Source of the DNA: Nocardioides faecalis
GTDB lineage: Bacteria; Actinomycetota; Actinomycetes; Propionibacteriales; Nocardioidaceae
Direction: 5' to 3'
Assembly (NCBI RefSeq): GCF_018388425.1
Contig: NZ_CP074406.1
Location: 1,054,001 to 1,118,000 of the forward strand
DNA length: 64,000 nucleotides
Below the pieces are notes generated by a model. It was given only the letters and a program-made list of their open reading frames with translations, made no database searches and had not been told where the DNA came from. Numbering within the stretch: position 1 is the stretch's first letter; each line of letters starts with the position of its first letter. Made by a program: the position numbers and the translations under genes. Below are positions 51,399-62,663 of the stretch, piece after piece.

Positions 51399-52325
51399 TC
51401 AGTAGCGTCCGAGGAACGCGTCAGCCCCCTCGTAGCTGGTGTAGAACTGAGACCCGTCGGAACGGGTGCAGAGCACGTCGTTGTCCCAGTTGTAGTCGTA
51501 CGAGGTCACGTCCCGGCACGCCCCGGGGACGTCTTCGGGTTCACGCCAAGGGTCTGGGCCGGGCGGAACTGACGGGGGTTCGAACGGCGTGTCTGGGGCG
51601 TCGGGCTCCGTGTGCTCCCAGGGCGCTGGCTCCCGGCGCTTCTTCGCTGTGCCCTGTGTCCAGAACGGGGCATCGGGGTCATCTGGTTCACTCTCGGCGT
51701 TCTTGGCGGGCGGCGGTGCGCAGACACGGATTTTCCGTTTCGGTTGCGGTAGTTCTTGCTTCGCCTCGATCGGTCTGAAGGGCTGCGGGGCGTACCGCTT
51801 GCGGCACTCTTTCTCGACAACGGGAATGTTCAGTCGGGCAACGACCAGGGCAGTGTCTGCCGGTACCAGCGCCGGCGAATCGAAGCGCCACACGGACTCG
51901 GCCGTGCCTGCTTCCGTGGAATAGAGGTGCCCGATTGGGACCCCCGGAAGGAGGGCGGGGCTTCTGCCCACAGGTGGTGCCCCGTTCTCGTTCAACCGTC
52001 GCTGGACGGTGGGCACGGACACGTTGGAGCGCATGATGACGTACGCGCGGGCGCCGTCGTCGGTGGTGTCAATGCGCAGCGTGCACGCGACGAGATCATC
52101 GAGACCTTCAAGCCCTATGCTCGCCAGCGTGACCTGCGCGCCGGCAACAGTTTGGTCGGGATCGTAGGACCGCAGCGTCTCCACCGCCCCTTCGGGGCAG
52201 CCAGCAGGCCCCAAGTCGCCGTCACCAAAACTGCAGCCCATCAACCCCAGCGCGAGGGCCCCGACAACACCGCTTCGAAGCAGCGCGGTGCGCAAGCGCC
52301 CTGAACTTTTCTCGCAGGTTGCCAT
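51399..52325 (-). CDS. Putative lipoprotein, unknown
   Basis: The 308-residue frame starts at the ATG giving 'MATCEKSSGRLRTALLRSG', followed by a hydrophobic stretch and lipobox 'LGLMGCSF'. An earlier in-frame ATG (52382) would put 19 extra residues before it. The mature part has a compact domain of about 140 residues, then a Pro/Glu/Asp-rich region ('EPDDPDAPFW', 'PDAPDTPFEPPSVPPGPDPW') and a short C-terminal Cys-containing segment 'CRDVTSYDYNWDND'. Exported and lipid-anchored by prediction. No relatives recognised. The ribosome site is weak. Confidence 0.6.
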   Translation of the reverse strand: MATCEKSSGRLRTALLRSGVVGALALGLMGCSFGDGDLGPAGCPEGAVETLRSYDPDQTVAGAQVTLASIGLEGLDDLVACTLRIDTTDDGARAYVIMRSNVSVPTVQRRLNENGAPPVGRSPALLPGVPIGHLYSTEAGTAESVWRFDSPALVPADTALVVARLNIPVVEKECRKRYAPQPFRPIEAKQELPQPKRKIRVCAPPPAKNAESEPDDPDAPFWTQGTAKKRREPAPWEHTEPDAPDTPFEPPSVPPGPDPWREPEDVPGACRDVTSYDYNWDNDVLCTRSDGSQFYTSYEGADAFLGRY

Positions 52326-52910
52326 TGCGGGGCCGCCATAAGGGATCGCTGGCGGCATGGGCGCCAGCCTATGGCCCGCCACCCGCCTTGCGGGGCGGAA
52401 TCACATCGCTGGTCAGGGCACTAGGCCAGCACGGGAGAGATCAGCGGCGCGGCGTTGCGGGCTGGGAGACTACTTGGCGCCGTATCCGGCTCCCGTCAAG
52501 ACCCGTCGGCGCGAGGCCTTTCGGTGGGCCGCACGGTCTCGCTCGCGAGCAAGGAGAAACCTCGACACGCACCGGGTCCTCCCCGGCGTCAACGGCGCCA
52601 TGCCGGTCGCTGCCCCCGTCGGCGGATTTATCGGAGTCCTTTGCGGGCGGTTCACGTTGAGGCCGACCGGCGTCACCACCAGTTCGCGACTTCCCGCTGA
52701 TGTCCGTCATCTCTCGCCAGAGGCCATCTCGTGCCCGTCGTGCTGATGCTCGACCACATGGGTCGCGCTGCGCGGAGAATGTGGGACTCCGGGCCGGAGG
52801 CGTGCGGCGGTCCGATCATCACTCGCTGCCCATCAGGCATCAACATGGTCTGTCCCGGGACCTGGTTCGGCGTGGCTTCTAGGGGCCTGATCCGCCCGGC
52901 AACGAGCCCG
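52326..52910. other. 585-bp stretch without a supported gene
   Basis: Short open frames exist in several phases but none has a convincing ribosome site, codon bias or recognisable protein. G+C is lower than in the flanking core genes. Likely remnant DNA between a mobile region and the core. Confidence 0.5.
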
Positions 52911-53774
52911 TTACTGCGTGACAGCCAGCAGCCACTCGCACTCGGCGATCAGCCGCGAGCGCAGCGGCGCCGCCCGCTCGGCGAAGTCGCGCTGCGCGGC
53001 GACGTACTCGGCCTTGCCCTCCGGCGTCTCGATCCGCACCGGCTCGAACCCCAGGTCCGCCAGGTCGTACGGCGCCGCGCGCATGTCGAGGGTGCGGATG
53101 TCCCAAGCCAGCTCGAAGGCCTCGGCGACGAGGTCCGAGCAGATCATCGGGGAGAGCCGGAAGGCGTGCTTGTACAGGTCCATCCCGGCGTGCAGGCAGG
53201 CCGGCTGCTCGAAGTCCGCGCGGTCGTCGCGGCCGGGGGAGAGGGTGTTCAGGGGGCGTGCCGGGGGAGTGAAGAACCGGTAGGCGTCGAAGTGCGAGCA
53301 GGCGATCTTGTGGCCCTCGACGACCTCGTCGGTGCCGGCGGCGCCGAGGCGCAGCGGCCAGTCCGCGTGCCGCGTCTGGTCCTCGGTGAGCCGGTAGACC
53401 ATCGCCCACTCGTGCAGCCCGAAGCAGCCGAAGTGCGGCGTGCGGTCCGCGGTGGCGCGCAGCAGCCGGTGCAGTGCGAGCAGCAGCGGCCGCTGGCCCA
53501 TCACGTACGACGCCGCGACGCTCGCCCCGCCGCCGGCCGTGGCCTCGTACGCCTTCGCGCCCAGGTGGTCGGCCGCGTGCTCGGCCGGCACCTCGACCCC
53601 GAACCCGGGGTGCCAGCGGCGCAGCTGGGCCGGCCGGTGGGAGTAGTAGGTGAACAGGAAGTCGAAGACCGGGTGCTTCACGTGGGCCTCGCGCCGCGCC
53701 AGGTGAGGGGCGACGTAGGCGTCGATGCGCTGGGCGTGTGCCGCTGCCCGTTCCCGCCACTCCTGCGCATTCAC
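52911..53774 (-). CDS. Conserved actinobacterial protein, sometimes labelled 3-methyladenine DNA glycosylase
   Basis: The GTG start gives a 287-residue protein: 'AQRIDAYVAPHLARREAHVKHPVFDFLFTYYSHRPAQLRRWHPG', 'HFGCFGLHEWAMVYRL', 'CSHFDAYRFFTP', and a C-terminal 'RLSPMICSDLVAEAFELAWD'. I recall this family from actinobacterial genomes under the name 3-methyladenine DNA glycosylase, but no helix-hairpin-helix or glycosylase Asp motif is visible, so the name should not be trusted. Conserved His, Cys and Asp suggest a metal or redox enzyme. A broken copy lies at 48091-49751. Divergent from the FAH-gltX pair with a 32-bp gap. Confidence 0.75.
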   Translation of the reverse strand: MNAQEWRERAAAHAQRIDAYVAPHLARREAHVKHPVFDFLFTYYSHRPAQLRRWHPGFGVEVPAEHAADHLGAKAYEATAGGGASVAASYVMGQRPLLLALHRLLRATADRTPHFGCFGLHEWAMVYRLTEDQTRHADWPLRLGAAGTDEVVEGHKIACSHFDAYRFFTPPARPLNTLSPGRDDRADFEQPACLHAGMDLYKHAFRLSPMICSDLVAEAFELAWDIRTLDMRAAPYDLADLGFEPVRIETPEGKAEYVAAQRDFAERAAPLRSRLIAECEWLLAVTQ

Positions 53775-53806
53775 GACGCACGATGCTAGGTCGATAGGCT
53801 CGGCAG

Positions 53807-54619
53807 GTGCGCATCGTCAGATTCACCCAGGGTGAGGACCCCTCCTACGGCGTCCTCACCGGCGACCTCGACGACTACGGCCAGCCGGCCGAGGACGCGG
53901 TGATCGTCGGCCTCGCCGGGGACCCGCTCTACGTCGGTCTCAAGCTGCTCGACAAGGAGTACAGCCTCGCCGACGTGCGGCTGCTGGCGCCGGTGCTGCC
54001 GCGCAGCAAGGTCGTCGGGATCGGCAAGAACTACGCCGCGCACGCTGCCGAGATGGGCAGCGAGGCGCCCGCCGAGCCGCTGATCTTCCTCAAGCCCAAC
54101 ACGAGCGTGATCGGCCCCGGCGACGCCATCGCCTACCCGCGCCAGTCGACCAACGTGCACTACGAGGGCGAGCTCGCCGTCGTGATCGGCCGGATCTGCC
54201 GCGACGTCCCCGCCGAGAAGGCGACCGACGTCATCCACGGCTACACCATCGCCAACGACGTGACGGCGCGCGACCTGCAGGCCTCCGACGTGCAGTTCAC
54301 CCGCGCCAAGGGCTTCGACACGTTCTGCCCGCTCGGGCCGTGGATCGAGACCGACCTGGACCCCCACGACTTCAACGAGGGGCGCCGCGTCCAGACCTTC
54401 GTCAACGGCGACGTCGTGCAGGACGGCACGACCGCCGACATGATCCACGACATCCCGACGCTCATCGCCTACGTCAGCAGCGTGATGACGCTGCTGCCCG
54501 GCGACGTCATCCTCACCGGCACCCCCGAGGGTGTCGGCCCGCTCCAGGTCGGTGACGAGGTGGAGATCTCCATCGACGGCCTGGGAACCCTCACGAACAA
54601 GGTGGAAGCACGCGCATGA
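53807..54619 (+). CDS. Fumarylacetoacetate hydrolase (FAH) family protein
   Basis: The GTG start yields 270 residues with the FAH fold: '[17 protein letters not shown]', '[14 protein letters not shown]', the metal ligands in '[12 protein letters not shown]', '[14 protein letters not shown]' and '[18 protein letters not shown]'. Members hydrolyse or isomerise C-C bonds in 2-oxo acids (2-hydroxyhepta-dienedioate isomerase, acylpyruvase, oxaloacetate decarboxylase). It overlaps gltX by four bases, a pairing I recall from other actinobacteria, which suggests a housekeeping acylpyruvate or oxaloacetate clean-up role. Confidence 0.88.
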   Translation: MRIVRFTQGEDPSYGVLTGDLDDYGQPAEDAVIVGLAGDPLYVGLKLLDKEYSLADVRLLAPVLPRSKVVGIGKNYAAHAAEMGSEAPAEPLIFLKPNTSVIGPGDAIAYPRQSTNVHYEGELAVVIGRICRDVPAEKATDVIHGYTIANDVTARDLQASDVQFTRAKGFDTFCPLGPWIETDLDPHDFNEGRRVQTFVNGDVVQDGTTADMIHDIPTLIAYVSSVMTLLPGDVILTGTPEGVGPLQVGDEVEISIDGLGTLTNKVEARA

Positions 54620-56112
54620 CGGACTCGACTGGCTCAGCAGGCTCGACCATCGACGGCGTCCGGGTCCGGATCGCCCCCTCGCCGACCGGCAGCCCGCACG
54701 TCGGCCTGATCCGCACGGCGCTGTTCAACTGGGCCTTCGCCCGCCACCACGGCGGCACGTTCGTCTTCCGCATCGAGGACACCGACCGCGAGCGCAGCAC
54801 GGACGAGTCGCTCCACTCGATCATCGAGCTGATGCACTGGCTCGGCCTGACCTGGGACGAGGGCCCGGAGGTCGGCGGCCCGCACGGGCCGTACAAGCAG
54901 AGCGAGCGTGGCGAGCTGTACGCCGACGCGCTGGCGCGGCTGCGCGAGAGCCGGTTCACCTACGACTGCTACTGCACCAACGACGAGGCCGCCGCACGCC
55001 GCAAGGCCGCCGGCTCCAAGGTGCAGGGCTACGACGGCTTCTGCCGCGAGCTCAGCGAGGAGCAGGTCGCCGCGTTCGTCGCCGAGGGCCGCAAGCCGGT
55101 CGTCAGGTTCCGGATGCCCGACGGCTCGATCACCTGGGACGACCTGGTCCGCGGCGAGGTCACCTTCGAGACCGAGTTCGTGCCGGACTACGCGCTGTGC
55201 CGCGCCAACGGCGACCCGCTGTACACGCTGGTCAACCCGGTCGACGACGCGCTCATGGAGATCACCCACGTGCTGCGCGGTGAGGACCTGCTGTCCTCCA
55301 CGCCGCGCCAGATCGCCCTCTACGAGGCGCTCAAGGAGATCGGCATCGCGAAGGTGACGCCGCAGTTCGGCCACCTGCCCTACGTGATGGGGGAGGGCAA
55401 CAAGAAGCTCTCCAAGCGCGACCCGGAGGCGCACGCGCTGGCCTACCGCGACCAGGGCTACCTGCCGGAGGGCCTGCTGAACTACCTGGCGCTGCTCGGC
55501 TGGTCGATCGCCGCCGACCGCGACATCTTCACCCTCGACGAGATGGTCGCCGCTTTCGACATCCGCGACGTGGTGCCGAACCCGGCCCGCTTCGACCTGA
55601 AGAAGGCCGACGCGATCAACGCCGCCCACATGCGGCGGCTGTCCACCGACGAGATCACCCACCGCGCGCTGCCGTTCCTCAAGCGCGACGGCGTCGTCTC
55701 CGACCCGGTCACCGACGCCGACGCGCAGCTGCTCGAGCTGGCGATGCCCCTGGTCGCGGAGCGGATCAACAAGCTCGCCGAGGCCAGCGCGATGCTCGGC
55801 TTCCTCTTCGTCGCCGACGAGGAGTTCAGCGTCGACGAGACCGACGCGGCCAAGCTGCTCGACGACAAGGGCCTCGAGGTCGTGCGTGCGTCGTACGACG
55901 CCCTGACGGGGCTGTCCACGTGGTCCACCGAGGCGATCCAGACCGCGCTGCAGACGGCGCTGGTCGAGGGCCTCGGGCTCAAGCCGCGCAACGCGTTCGG
56001 ACCGGTCCGGGTGGCCGTCACGGGCCGGCGGATCTCGCCGCCGCTGTTCGAGTCGATGGAGCTGCTCGGCCGCGAGCGCAGCCTGGCCCGGCTGCAGCGC
56101 GCCCTCGGCTGA
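54616..56112 (+). CDS. gltX: Glutamyl-tRNA synthetase
   Basis: The 498-residue class I synthetase charges tRNA-Glu. In actinobacteria it also makes Glu-tRNA-Gln for the amidotransferase route. The HIGH-type motif appears as '[14 protein letters not shown]' (about 19-32), followed by '[11 protein letters not shown]' and '[12 protein letters not shown]'. KMSKS appears as 'KLSKRDPEA' (about 257-265). Length and both catalytic motifs are normal. Both tRNA-Gln and tRNA-Glu genes lie just downstream. Confidence 0.97.
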   Translation: MTDSTGSAGSTIDGVRVRIAPSPTGSPHVGLIRTALFNWAFARHHGGTFVFRIEDTDRERSTDESLHSIIELMHWLGLTWDEGPEVGGPHGPYKQSERGELYADALARLRESRFTYDCYCTNDEAAARRKAAGSKVQGYDGFCRELSEEQVAAFVAEGRKPVVRFRMPDGSITWDDLVRGEVTFETEFVPDYALCRANGDPLYTLVNPVDDALMEITHVLRGEDLLSSTPRQIALYEALKEIGIAKVTPQFGHLPYVMGEGNKKLSKRDPEAHALAYRDQGYLPEGLLNYLALLGWSIAADRDIFTLDEMVAAFDIRDVVPNPARFDLKKADAINAAHMRRLSTDEITHRALPFLKRDGVVSDPVTDADAQLLELAMPLVAERINKLAEASAMLGFLFVADEEFSVDETDAAKLLDDKGLEVVRASYDALTGLSTWSTEAIQTALQTALVEGLGLKPRNAFGPVRVAVTGRRISPPLFESMELLGRERSLARLQRALG

Positions 56113-56117
56113 GCGGC

Positions 56118-57086
56118 ATGGACGCCGGCCTGCGCTACGACCAGCTGCAGCGGCTCGGCCCCCGCGCGCCGTGGCGTCCGCTCCTCGGGGTGCTGATGCT
56201 GGGGGCGCTGGTCTTCGGCGCCCAGCTGGTGCTCAGCGTGCTGGTCGGGGTCGTGCTGTTCCTGACCGGCACCCCGCTCGACGAGGTCGGCGACGAGCTG
56301 CTCGGCGACCCGGTCACCCCGGCGTTCCTGGCGCTGGTCAACCTCGGCTGGGCCGTGGCCATCCCGGCGGTCTGGCTCGTCGGGCTGGCCCTGCACCGCC
56401 AGCGCCCCGGCTGGCTGGCGTCCGTGGCGGGCCGCATCCGCTGGCGGTGGCTGCTGGTCTGCCTGGGCCTGTCCGTCCTCGCGCTGCTGCTCACCCTCGG
56501 GGTGGCGGCCCTGCTGCCGGTGGAGGCCACCGAGGGCATGGAGGCCGACACCGGCCTGAACCCCTGGTCCAGCACGGTGCGCGACTTCGTGCTGGTGGTG
56601 CTCCTGCTCACCCCGCTGCAGGCGGCGGGCGAGGAGTACGTGTTCCGCGGCTACCTCACCCAGGCGTTCGGCGGCCTGTTCGGTCGCTGGGGGGACCGGC
56701 TGGGTGCGGTGGTGGCCGTCGTCGTACCGGCCCTGCTCTTCGCGCTCGCCCACGGCCTGGGGCAGGACCTTCCGGTGTTCTTCGACCGGTTCGCCTTCGG
56801 CCTGGTCGCCGGCACCCTGGTGCTGCTCACCGGCGGGCTGGAGGCGGGCATCGCCATGCACGTGCTGAACAACTTCCTCGCCTTCGGCGTCGCGCTCGCC
56901 TTCGGCGACATGACCGCCGCGCTCAACCCGACCGGCGGCTCGTGGTGGACCATCCTGTCCACCCTGACGCAGTCGGTGGGCTACCTGCTCCTCGCGCTCT
57001 GGGGCGCGCGCCGGATGGGGGTCCTGGACCGGACGACGAGAAGCGGAGGCGGGGCCATTTTGGAGCCGCGGCAGCGGCCCGTGTAA
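56118..57086 (+). CDS. CPBP family intramembrane glutamic endopeptidase
   Basis: The 322-residue protein starts five bases after gltX. It has about eight membrane helices and the CPBP/Rce1 motifs: 'AAGEEYVFRGYL' (EExxxR), 'LFALAHG' and 'HVLNNF'. Such proteases cut within or near the membrane and act in prenyl-protein processing or bacteriocin immunity elsewhere. The substrate here is unknown. There is a short basic cytoplasmic tail. Confidence 0.88.
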   Translation: MDAGLRYDQLQRLGPRAPWRPLLGVLMLGALVFGAQLVLSVLVGVVLFLTGTPLDEVGDELLGDPVTPAFLALVNLGWAVAIPAVWLVGLALHRQRPGWLASVAGRIRWRWLLVCLGLSVLALLLTLGVAALLPVEATEGMEADTGLNPWSSTVRDFVLVVLLLTPLQAAGEEYVFRGYLTQAFGGLFGRWGDRLGAVVAVVVPALLFALAHGLGQDLPVFFDRFAFGLVAGTLVLLTGGLEAGIAMHVLNNFLAFGVALAFGDMTAALNPTGGSWWTILSTLTQSVGYLLLALWGARRMGVLDRTTRSGGGAILEPRQRPV

Positions 57087-57130
57087 TGTTCCGGGTCGGT
57101 CGATCTCCCCGGAGAGAAGCCGGAAAACCA

Positions 57131-57202
57131 TGGTCTATGGTGTAATTGGCAGCACGACTGGTTCTGGTCCAGTTAGTCTAGGTTCGAGTCCTAGTAGACC
57201 AG
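57131..57202 (+). tRNA. tRNA-Gln (anticodon CTG)
   Basis: The 72-nt cloverleaf has acceptor arms TGGTCTA/TAGACCA and discriminator G. The anticodon stem ACTGG/CCAGT holds loop TTCTGGT (anticodon CTG). The T-arm is CTAGG-TTCGAGT-CCTAG. The CCA end is not encoded. Confidence 0.93.
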
Positions 57203-57307
57203 CGAGTTCTAGCGAGAACCGCGAAGGCAGGCCCGATTTGGACCGGCCGGAACAGCCCCGCTAGAGTTCACGAGTCGCAAGCGGCCCGCAAGGGAAGCAA
57301 GTGACGG

Positions 57308-57380
57308 GCCCCCGTTGTGTAGCGGCCTAGCACACCGCCCTCTCACGGCGGCAGCGCCGGTTCGAATCCGGTCGGGGGTA
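57308..57380 (+). tRNA. tRNA-Glu (anticodon CTC)
   Basis: The 73-nt cloverleaf has acceptor arms GCCCCCG/CGGGGGT (one G-U pair) and discriminator A. The anticodon stem CCGCC/GGCGG holds loop CTCTCAC (anticodon CTC). The T-arm is GCCGG-TTCGAAT-CCGGT. CCA is not encoded. Confidence 0.93.
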
Positions 57381-57387
57381 CCGAGAG

Positions 57388-57434
57388 CGAAGGCTCCTGG
57401 TCGGCGGAAGCTGACCGGGAGCCTTCGTCGTTTT
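57388..57434 (+). terminator. Rho-independent terminator after tRNA-Glu
   Basis: CGAAGGCTCC and GGAGCCTTCG form a 10-bp base stem extended by GGTC/GACC, followed by TCGTTTT. It ends the tRNA transcript. Confidence 0.8.
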
Positions 57435-57530
57435 CCCGTTCCTGCGCAGAACGGCGACGCCAGGACAGGGCCGGAACGTCGTGTCCGATTCCCGCCAGCC
57501 GATGTCGGCTCGGGGGTCCAGGATGGTCGG

Positions 57531-59180
57531 GTGCGGACGGAACCGGCGGTGTGGAGCGCTGAGGCGGGCGGCGTGCTCGACTTCGACGCCTGCTACACCG
57601 CGCTGCGCTCGCGGGACCGGCGCTTCGACGGTGTGTTCTACGTCGCGGTCCGCACCACCGGGATCTACTGCCGCCCGTCCTGCCCGGCCCGGACGCCGGC
57701 CCCGGTCAACGTCACCTTCCACCGCACCGCCGCCTCCGCCCAAGCCTCCGGGCACCGCGCCTGCAAGCGCTGCCTGCCCGACGCCACCCCGGGCAGCCCG
57801 CAGTGGGACGTCGCCGGCGACGTCGCGGGCCGGGCGATGCGGCTGATCGCCGACGGCGTCGTCGACCGCGACGGCGTCCCCGGTCTCGCCGCCCGGCTCG
57901 GGTACACCCCGCGGCACCTGTCCCGCGTGCTCGTCACCGAGCTCGGCGCCGGGCCGCTCGCGCTGGCCCGGACCCAGCGCGCCCTGACCGCCCGAGCCCT
58001 GGTGGAGAGCACCGACCTGCCGCTGGCCGACATCGCCTTCGCCGCGGGCTTCGCCAGCGTGCGCCAGTTCAACGCCACCCTGCGCGAGGTGTACGACGCG
58101 ACGCCCACCCAGCTGCGCACCCGGCGCCCCGACCGGTCCCGTGGCCGACTCGCGTCGGGCCACGGGGCGGGCGGCCTGCGGCTGCGGATCGCGGTCCGCA
58201 CGCCGTTCGCCGGGACGGCGCTGCTGCGCTTCCTCGCCGACCGCTGCGTGCCCGGCGTCGAGGTCGCCACCGTGGGTGCCAACGGCACGGGCAGGTACGC
58301 GCGCACCCTGCGGCTGCCACACGGGCCGGGAGCCGTCGAGGTCGAGCTCGCCGACCTGCCCGGGCCGGGGACGTCGTACGTCGTGATCCGGCTGGCCCTG
58401 CACGACCTGCGCGACACGGCCGCGGCGGTGGCCCGCGTCCGGGCCCTGCTCGACGCGGACGCCGACCCCGTCGCCGTCGACGCCCACCTCGGCACCGACC
58501 CGCTGCTCGCGCCACTGGTCGCCGCCCGGCCGGGCCTGCGCGTACCCGGCCACGTGGACGGCGCCGAGGTCGCCGTGCGGGCGGTGCTCGGCCAGCAGGT
58601 CAGCGTCGCGGCGGCACGCACCGCCGCGGCCCGCCTCGTCGCCGCCCACGGCGAGCCCGTGGCGACCGGGACGACCACGACGAACGGGACCACCGGGACC
58701 ACCCTGTCCGCGATCCCCGGCCTGACGCACCTCTTCCCGGCCCCGCAGGCCCTGGCGGCGCTCGACGTCGACGACCTGCGCGACGCCGGGGTCCGGATGC
58801 CCGGTTCCCGCGCCAGGGCCCTGCTCGGGCTCGCCGAGGCGTTGGCGCAGGGCCGCCTCGTGCTCGACCGCGGCCCGGACCGGGCCCGGGTGCGCGCCGA
58901 CCTGCTGGCGCTGCCCGGGATCGGCCCGTGGACCGCCGACTACGTCGCGCTGCGGGCCCTCGGCCACCCGGACGTGTGGCTGCCGGGCGACGCCGGGGTG
59001 CGCGCCGCGCTGACCGCCCGCGGCGCGGACCCGGCCGCCGCGCAGCGCTGGGCACCGTGGCGCTCGTACGCGCTCATGCACCTGTGGGCCGGCACGACGG
59101 CAGGCACGACAGCAGGCACGACGGCAGGCACGTCAGCCGGGACGACGGCGGCCGAGAAGAAGGCGGTGGGAGACTCGTGA
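57531..59180 (+). CDS. Ada-AraC-AlkA fusion: DNA-3-methyladenine glycosylase with Ada regulatory domain
   Basis: The GTG at 57531 is chosen; the longer frame runs back through the tRNA-Glu gene. The 549-residue protein has an Ada metal domain with four cysteines ('YCRPSCPA', 'CKRC', about 40-85). An AraC-type HTH follows ('[20 protein letters not shown]', '[15 protein letters not shown]', about 120-190), then an AlkA N-domain and an HhH-GPD domain with '[18 protein letters not shown]' and catalytic Asp in 'PGDAGV'. It combines phosphotriester sensing with base excision of alkylated bases. The C-terminus is a GTTA repeat. ogt follows, so this is an alkylation-repair operon. Confidence 0.9.
   Translation: MRTEPAVWSAEAGGVLDFDACYTALRSRDRRFDGVFYVAVRTTGIYCRPSCPARTPAPVNVTFHRTAASAQASGHRACKRCLPDATPGSPQWDVAGDVAGRAMRLIADGVVDRDGVPGLAARLGYTPRHLSRVLVTELGAGPLALARTQRALTARALVESTDLPLADIAFAAGFASVRQFNATLREVYDATPTQLRTRRPDRSRGRLASGHGAGGLRLRIAVRTPFAGTALLRFLADRCVPGVEVATVGANGTGRYARTLRLPHGPGAVEVELADLPGPGTSYVVIRLALHDLRDTAAAVARVRALLDADADPVAVDAHLGTDPLLAPLVAARPGLRVPGHVDGAEVAVRAVLGQQVSVAAARTAAARLVAAHGEPVATGTTTTNGTTGTTLSAIPGLTHLFPAPQALAALDVDDLRDAGVRMPGSRARALLGLAEALAQGRLVLDRGPDRARVRADLLALPGIGPWTADYVALRALGHPDVWLPGDAGVRAALTARGADPAAAQRWAPWRSYALMHLWAGTTAGTTAGTTAGTSAGTTAAEKKAVGDS
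59091..59150. repeat. 12-bp tandem repeat inside the Ada-AlkA gene (five units)
   Basis: Units of GGCACGACGGCA start at 59091, 59103, 59115, 59127 and 59139 and encode Gly-Thr-Thr-Ala repeats at the protein's C-terminus. The 12-bp unit keeps the reading frame, so copy number can change without a frameshift. Confidence 0.85.
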
Positions 59181-59197
59181 GGAGGACGGAGGAAGCC

Positions 59198-59680
59198 ATG
59201 TGGATCGTGATCGACTCACCACTCGGACCGCTGCGCATCGTGGAGCGCGACGGCGCGATCACCGCGGTCGAGTTCTCGCCGTTCCGCGACGACTCGGACC
59301 CGGGCGCGCCGGGTGAGCCGGGGGAGCCGTCGCCGGTGCTGGCTCAGGCCGCGCGCGAGCTGGGGGAGTACTTCGCCGGCACCCGCACCCAATTCGGCCT
59401 GCCGCTGGCCCCGGTCGGCACGCTGTGGCAGCGCGCGGTGTGGGACCAGCTGCTGGGCATCGAGTACGGCGCCACCGCGTCGTACGGCCAGATCGCGGCC
59501 CGGCTGGGCCGGACCAACGCGGCGTCGCGTGCGGTGGGCTTGGCGAACGGGTCCAACCCGATCCCGATCCTCATCCCGTGTCACCGAGTGATCGGTGCGA
59601 ACGGCACGCTGACCGGCTACGCCGGCGGGGTGGCGCGCAAGCAGGTGCTGCTCGACATCGAGCAGGACGCCCTGTTCTGA
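59198..59680 (+). CDS. ogt: Methylated-DNA--protein-cysteine methyltransferase
   Basis: The ATG with CGGAGGA upstream is preferred over an in-frame GTG at 59177. The 160-residue suicide enzyme has the active-site '[10 protein letters not shown]' (Cys near 127), the recognition helix '[24 protein letters not shown]' with the arginine finger, and '[16 protein letters not shown]'. It transfers O6-methyl or O4-methyl groups from DNA to its own Cys. It lies 17 bp after the Ada-AlkA gene. Confidence 0.95.
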   Translation: MWIVIDSPLGPLRIVERDGAITAVEFSPFRDDSDPGAPGEPGEPSPVLAQAARELGEYFAGTRTQFGLPLAPVGTLWQRAVWDQLLGIEYGATASYGQIAARLGRTNAASRAVGLANGSNPIPILIPCHRVIGANGTLTGYAGGVARKQVLLDIEQDALF

Positions 59681-59716
59681 GCGGCCCGCGCGGGCAGGAC
59701 CGGGCTACTGCCCGGG

Positions 59717-60439
59717 CTACTCCGCGGCCGCGCGGCGCAGCGACTCCGAGAGCCGCTCGGCAGCGGCGAGCACGGCCGGGGCGTGCATCCGGCCGGGCTG
59801 GCGGGAGAGCCGCTCGAGCGGACCGGAGACGGAGACGGCCGCGATGACCTTGCCGCTGGGCGAACGCACCGGCGCCGAGACCGAGGCCACGCCCTGCTCG
59901 CGCTCGCCGACCGACTGCGCCCAGCCGCGGCGGCGGATGGCGGAGAGCTCGGCGGCGGAGAAGGCGGAGTTCTGCAGGCCGCGGTGGATCCGCTCGGGGT
60001 CGTCCCAGGCGAGCAGGACCTGCGCCGCGGAGCCGGCGCGCATGGTGAGCTGGGAGCCGACCGGGATGGTGTCGCGCAGGCCGGAGGGCCGCTCGGCGGC
60101 GGCCACGCAGACACGGTGGTCGCCCTGGCGGCGCCACAGCTGGGCGGACTCACCGGTGATGTCGCGCAGCCGGGCGAGCACCGGGCCCGCCGTGGCGAGC
60201 AGCCGGTCCTCGCCGGCCGCCGCGGAGAGCTCGGCCAGCCGCGGGCCCAGCACGAAGCGGCCCTGCATGTCGCGGGCCACGAGCCGGTGGTGCTCCAGTG
60301 CCACCGCCAGCCGGTGGGCCGTGGGGCGGGCGAGGCCGGTCCCGGCGACCAGGCCGGCCAGCGTGGCCGGTCCCGACTCCAGTGCCGTGAGCACCAGGGC
60401 TGCCTTGTCGAGTACGCCGACTCCGCTCGAGTTGTCCAT
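59717..60439 (-). CDS. IclR-family regulator, NdgR/LtbR-like
   Basis: The ATG at 60439 gives 240 residues. The winged helix-turn-helix is 'DKAALVLTALESGPATLAGLVAGTGLARPTAHRLAVALEHH' read in parts across residues 9-50, and the IclR effector domain follows ('SQLTMRAGSAAQVLLAWDD', 'VASVSAPVRSPSGKVIAAVSVSGP'). In actinobacteria the IclR gene divergent from leuCD (NdgR/LtbR) controls leucine and other amino-acid synthesis. The 146-bp space to leuC, with TAAACT at 60478-60483 as a -10 candidate, is the likely operator region. It is unlikely to control the catabolic island. Confidence 0.88.
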   Translation of the reverse strand: MDNSSGVGVLDKAALVLTALESGPATLAGLVAGTGLARPTAHRLAVALEHHRLVARDMQGRFVLGPRLAELSAAAGEDRLLATAGPVLARLRDITGESAQLWRRQGDHRVCVAAAERPSGLRDTIPVGSQLTMRAGSAAQVLLAWDDPERIHRGLQNSAFSAAELSAIRRRGWAQSVGEREQGVASVSAPVRSPSGKVIAAVSVSGPLERLSRQPGRMHAPAVLAAAERLSESLRRAAAE

Positions 60440-60585
60440 ATGGCAATACTGCCGTCTCGGGATCTGGGATGCAAGGCTAAACTGGAAGTCGAGGCCGGAA
60501 ACCCCGGCCGAGGTCACGCCGCACGGCCGATCGGCCGACCCGCGACGCAGCCACCAAGAACGACATCGACGATGAGGAGCGAGTC

Positions 60586-61998
<1,413 letters not shown>

Positions 61999-62012
61999 AC
62001 GGAGCACACGTC

Positions 62013-62612
62013 ATGGACAAGTTCACCACCCACACCGGCATCGGCGTCCCGCTGCGGCGCAGCAACGTCGACACCGACCAGATCATCCCCGCCGAGTACC
62101 TCAAGCGGGTCGCCCGCACCGGCTTCGAGGACGGCCTGTTCGCCAGCTGGCGCACCGACCCCGGCTTCGTGCTCAACCAGGACGCCTACCGCGCCGGCTC
62201 GGTGCTCGTCGCCGGCCCGGACTTCGGCACCGGCTCGTCTCGTGAGCACGCCGTCTGGGCGCTGCAGAACTACGGCTTCAAGGCCGTCCTCTCGCCGCGT
62301 TTCGCCGACATCTTCCGCGGCAACGCCGGCAACTCCGGCCTGCTCGCCGCGCAGGTCGAGGAGGACGTGATCCTGAAGATCCAGGACTACCTCGAGGCGA
62401 ACCCGGGCGCCGAGGTGAGAGTCGACCTCGAGGCCCGCACCGTCACCGCCGGCGACATCACCGCGGACTTCCAGGTCGACGACTACGTCCGCTGGCGGCT
62501 GCTCAACGGCCTCGACGACATCGGGATCACGCTGTCCCACGAGGACGACATCATCGCCTACGAGGCGAAGCGGCCGTCGTACAAGCCGGTCACGCTGGGC
62601 GCGACCTCCTGA
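62013..62612 (+). CDS. leuD: 3-isopropylmalate dehydratase, small subunit
   Basis: The 199-residue subunit has '[18 protein letters not shown]', '[21 protein letters not shown]' and '[15 protein letters not shown]', all diagnostic of LeuD. It forms the swivelling domain of the isomerase with LeuC and starts 14 bp after leuC. Confidence 0.98.
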   Translation: MDKFTTHTGIGVPLRRSNVDTDQIIPAEYLKRVARTGFEDGLFASWRTDPGFVLNQDAYRAGSVLVAGPDFGTGSSREHAVWALQNYGFKAVLSPRFADIFRGNAGNSGLLAAQVEEDVILKIQDYLEANPGAEVRVDLEARTVTAGDITADFQVDDYVRWRLLNGLDDIGITLSHEDDIIAYEAKRPSYKPVTLGATS

Positions 62613-62663
62613 GCCGATGACGTAGCGGAGGTGGGGGCGGGACCGTTCTCTAGGATCGATCCC

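Noticed and set aside
57315..57530. Longer N-terminus for the Ada-AlkA protein
   Set aside because: That part of the frame is tRNA-Glu and its terminator.
59717..60439. IclR protein as regulator of the catabolic island
   Set aside because: It is divergent from leuCD as in NdgR/LtbR of other actinobacteria, is 15 kb from the island, and has no island-type element at its promoter.
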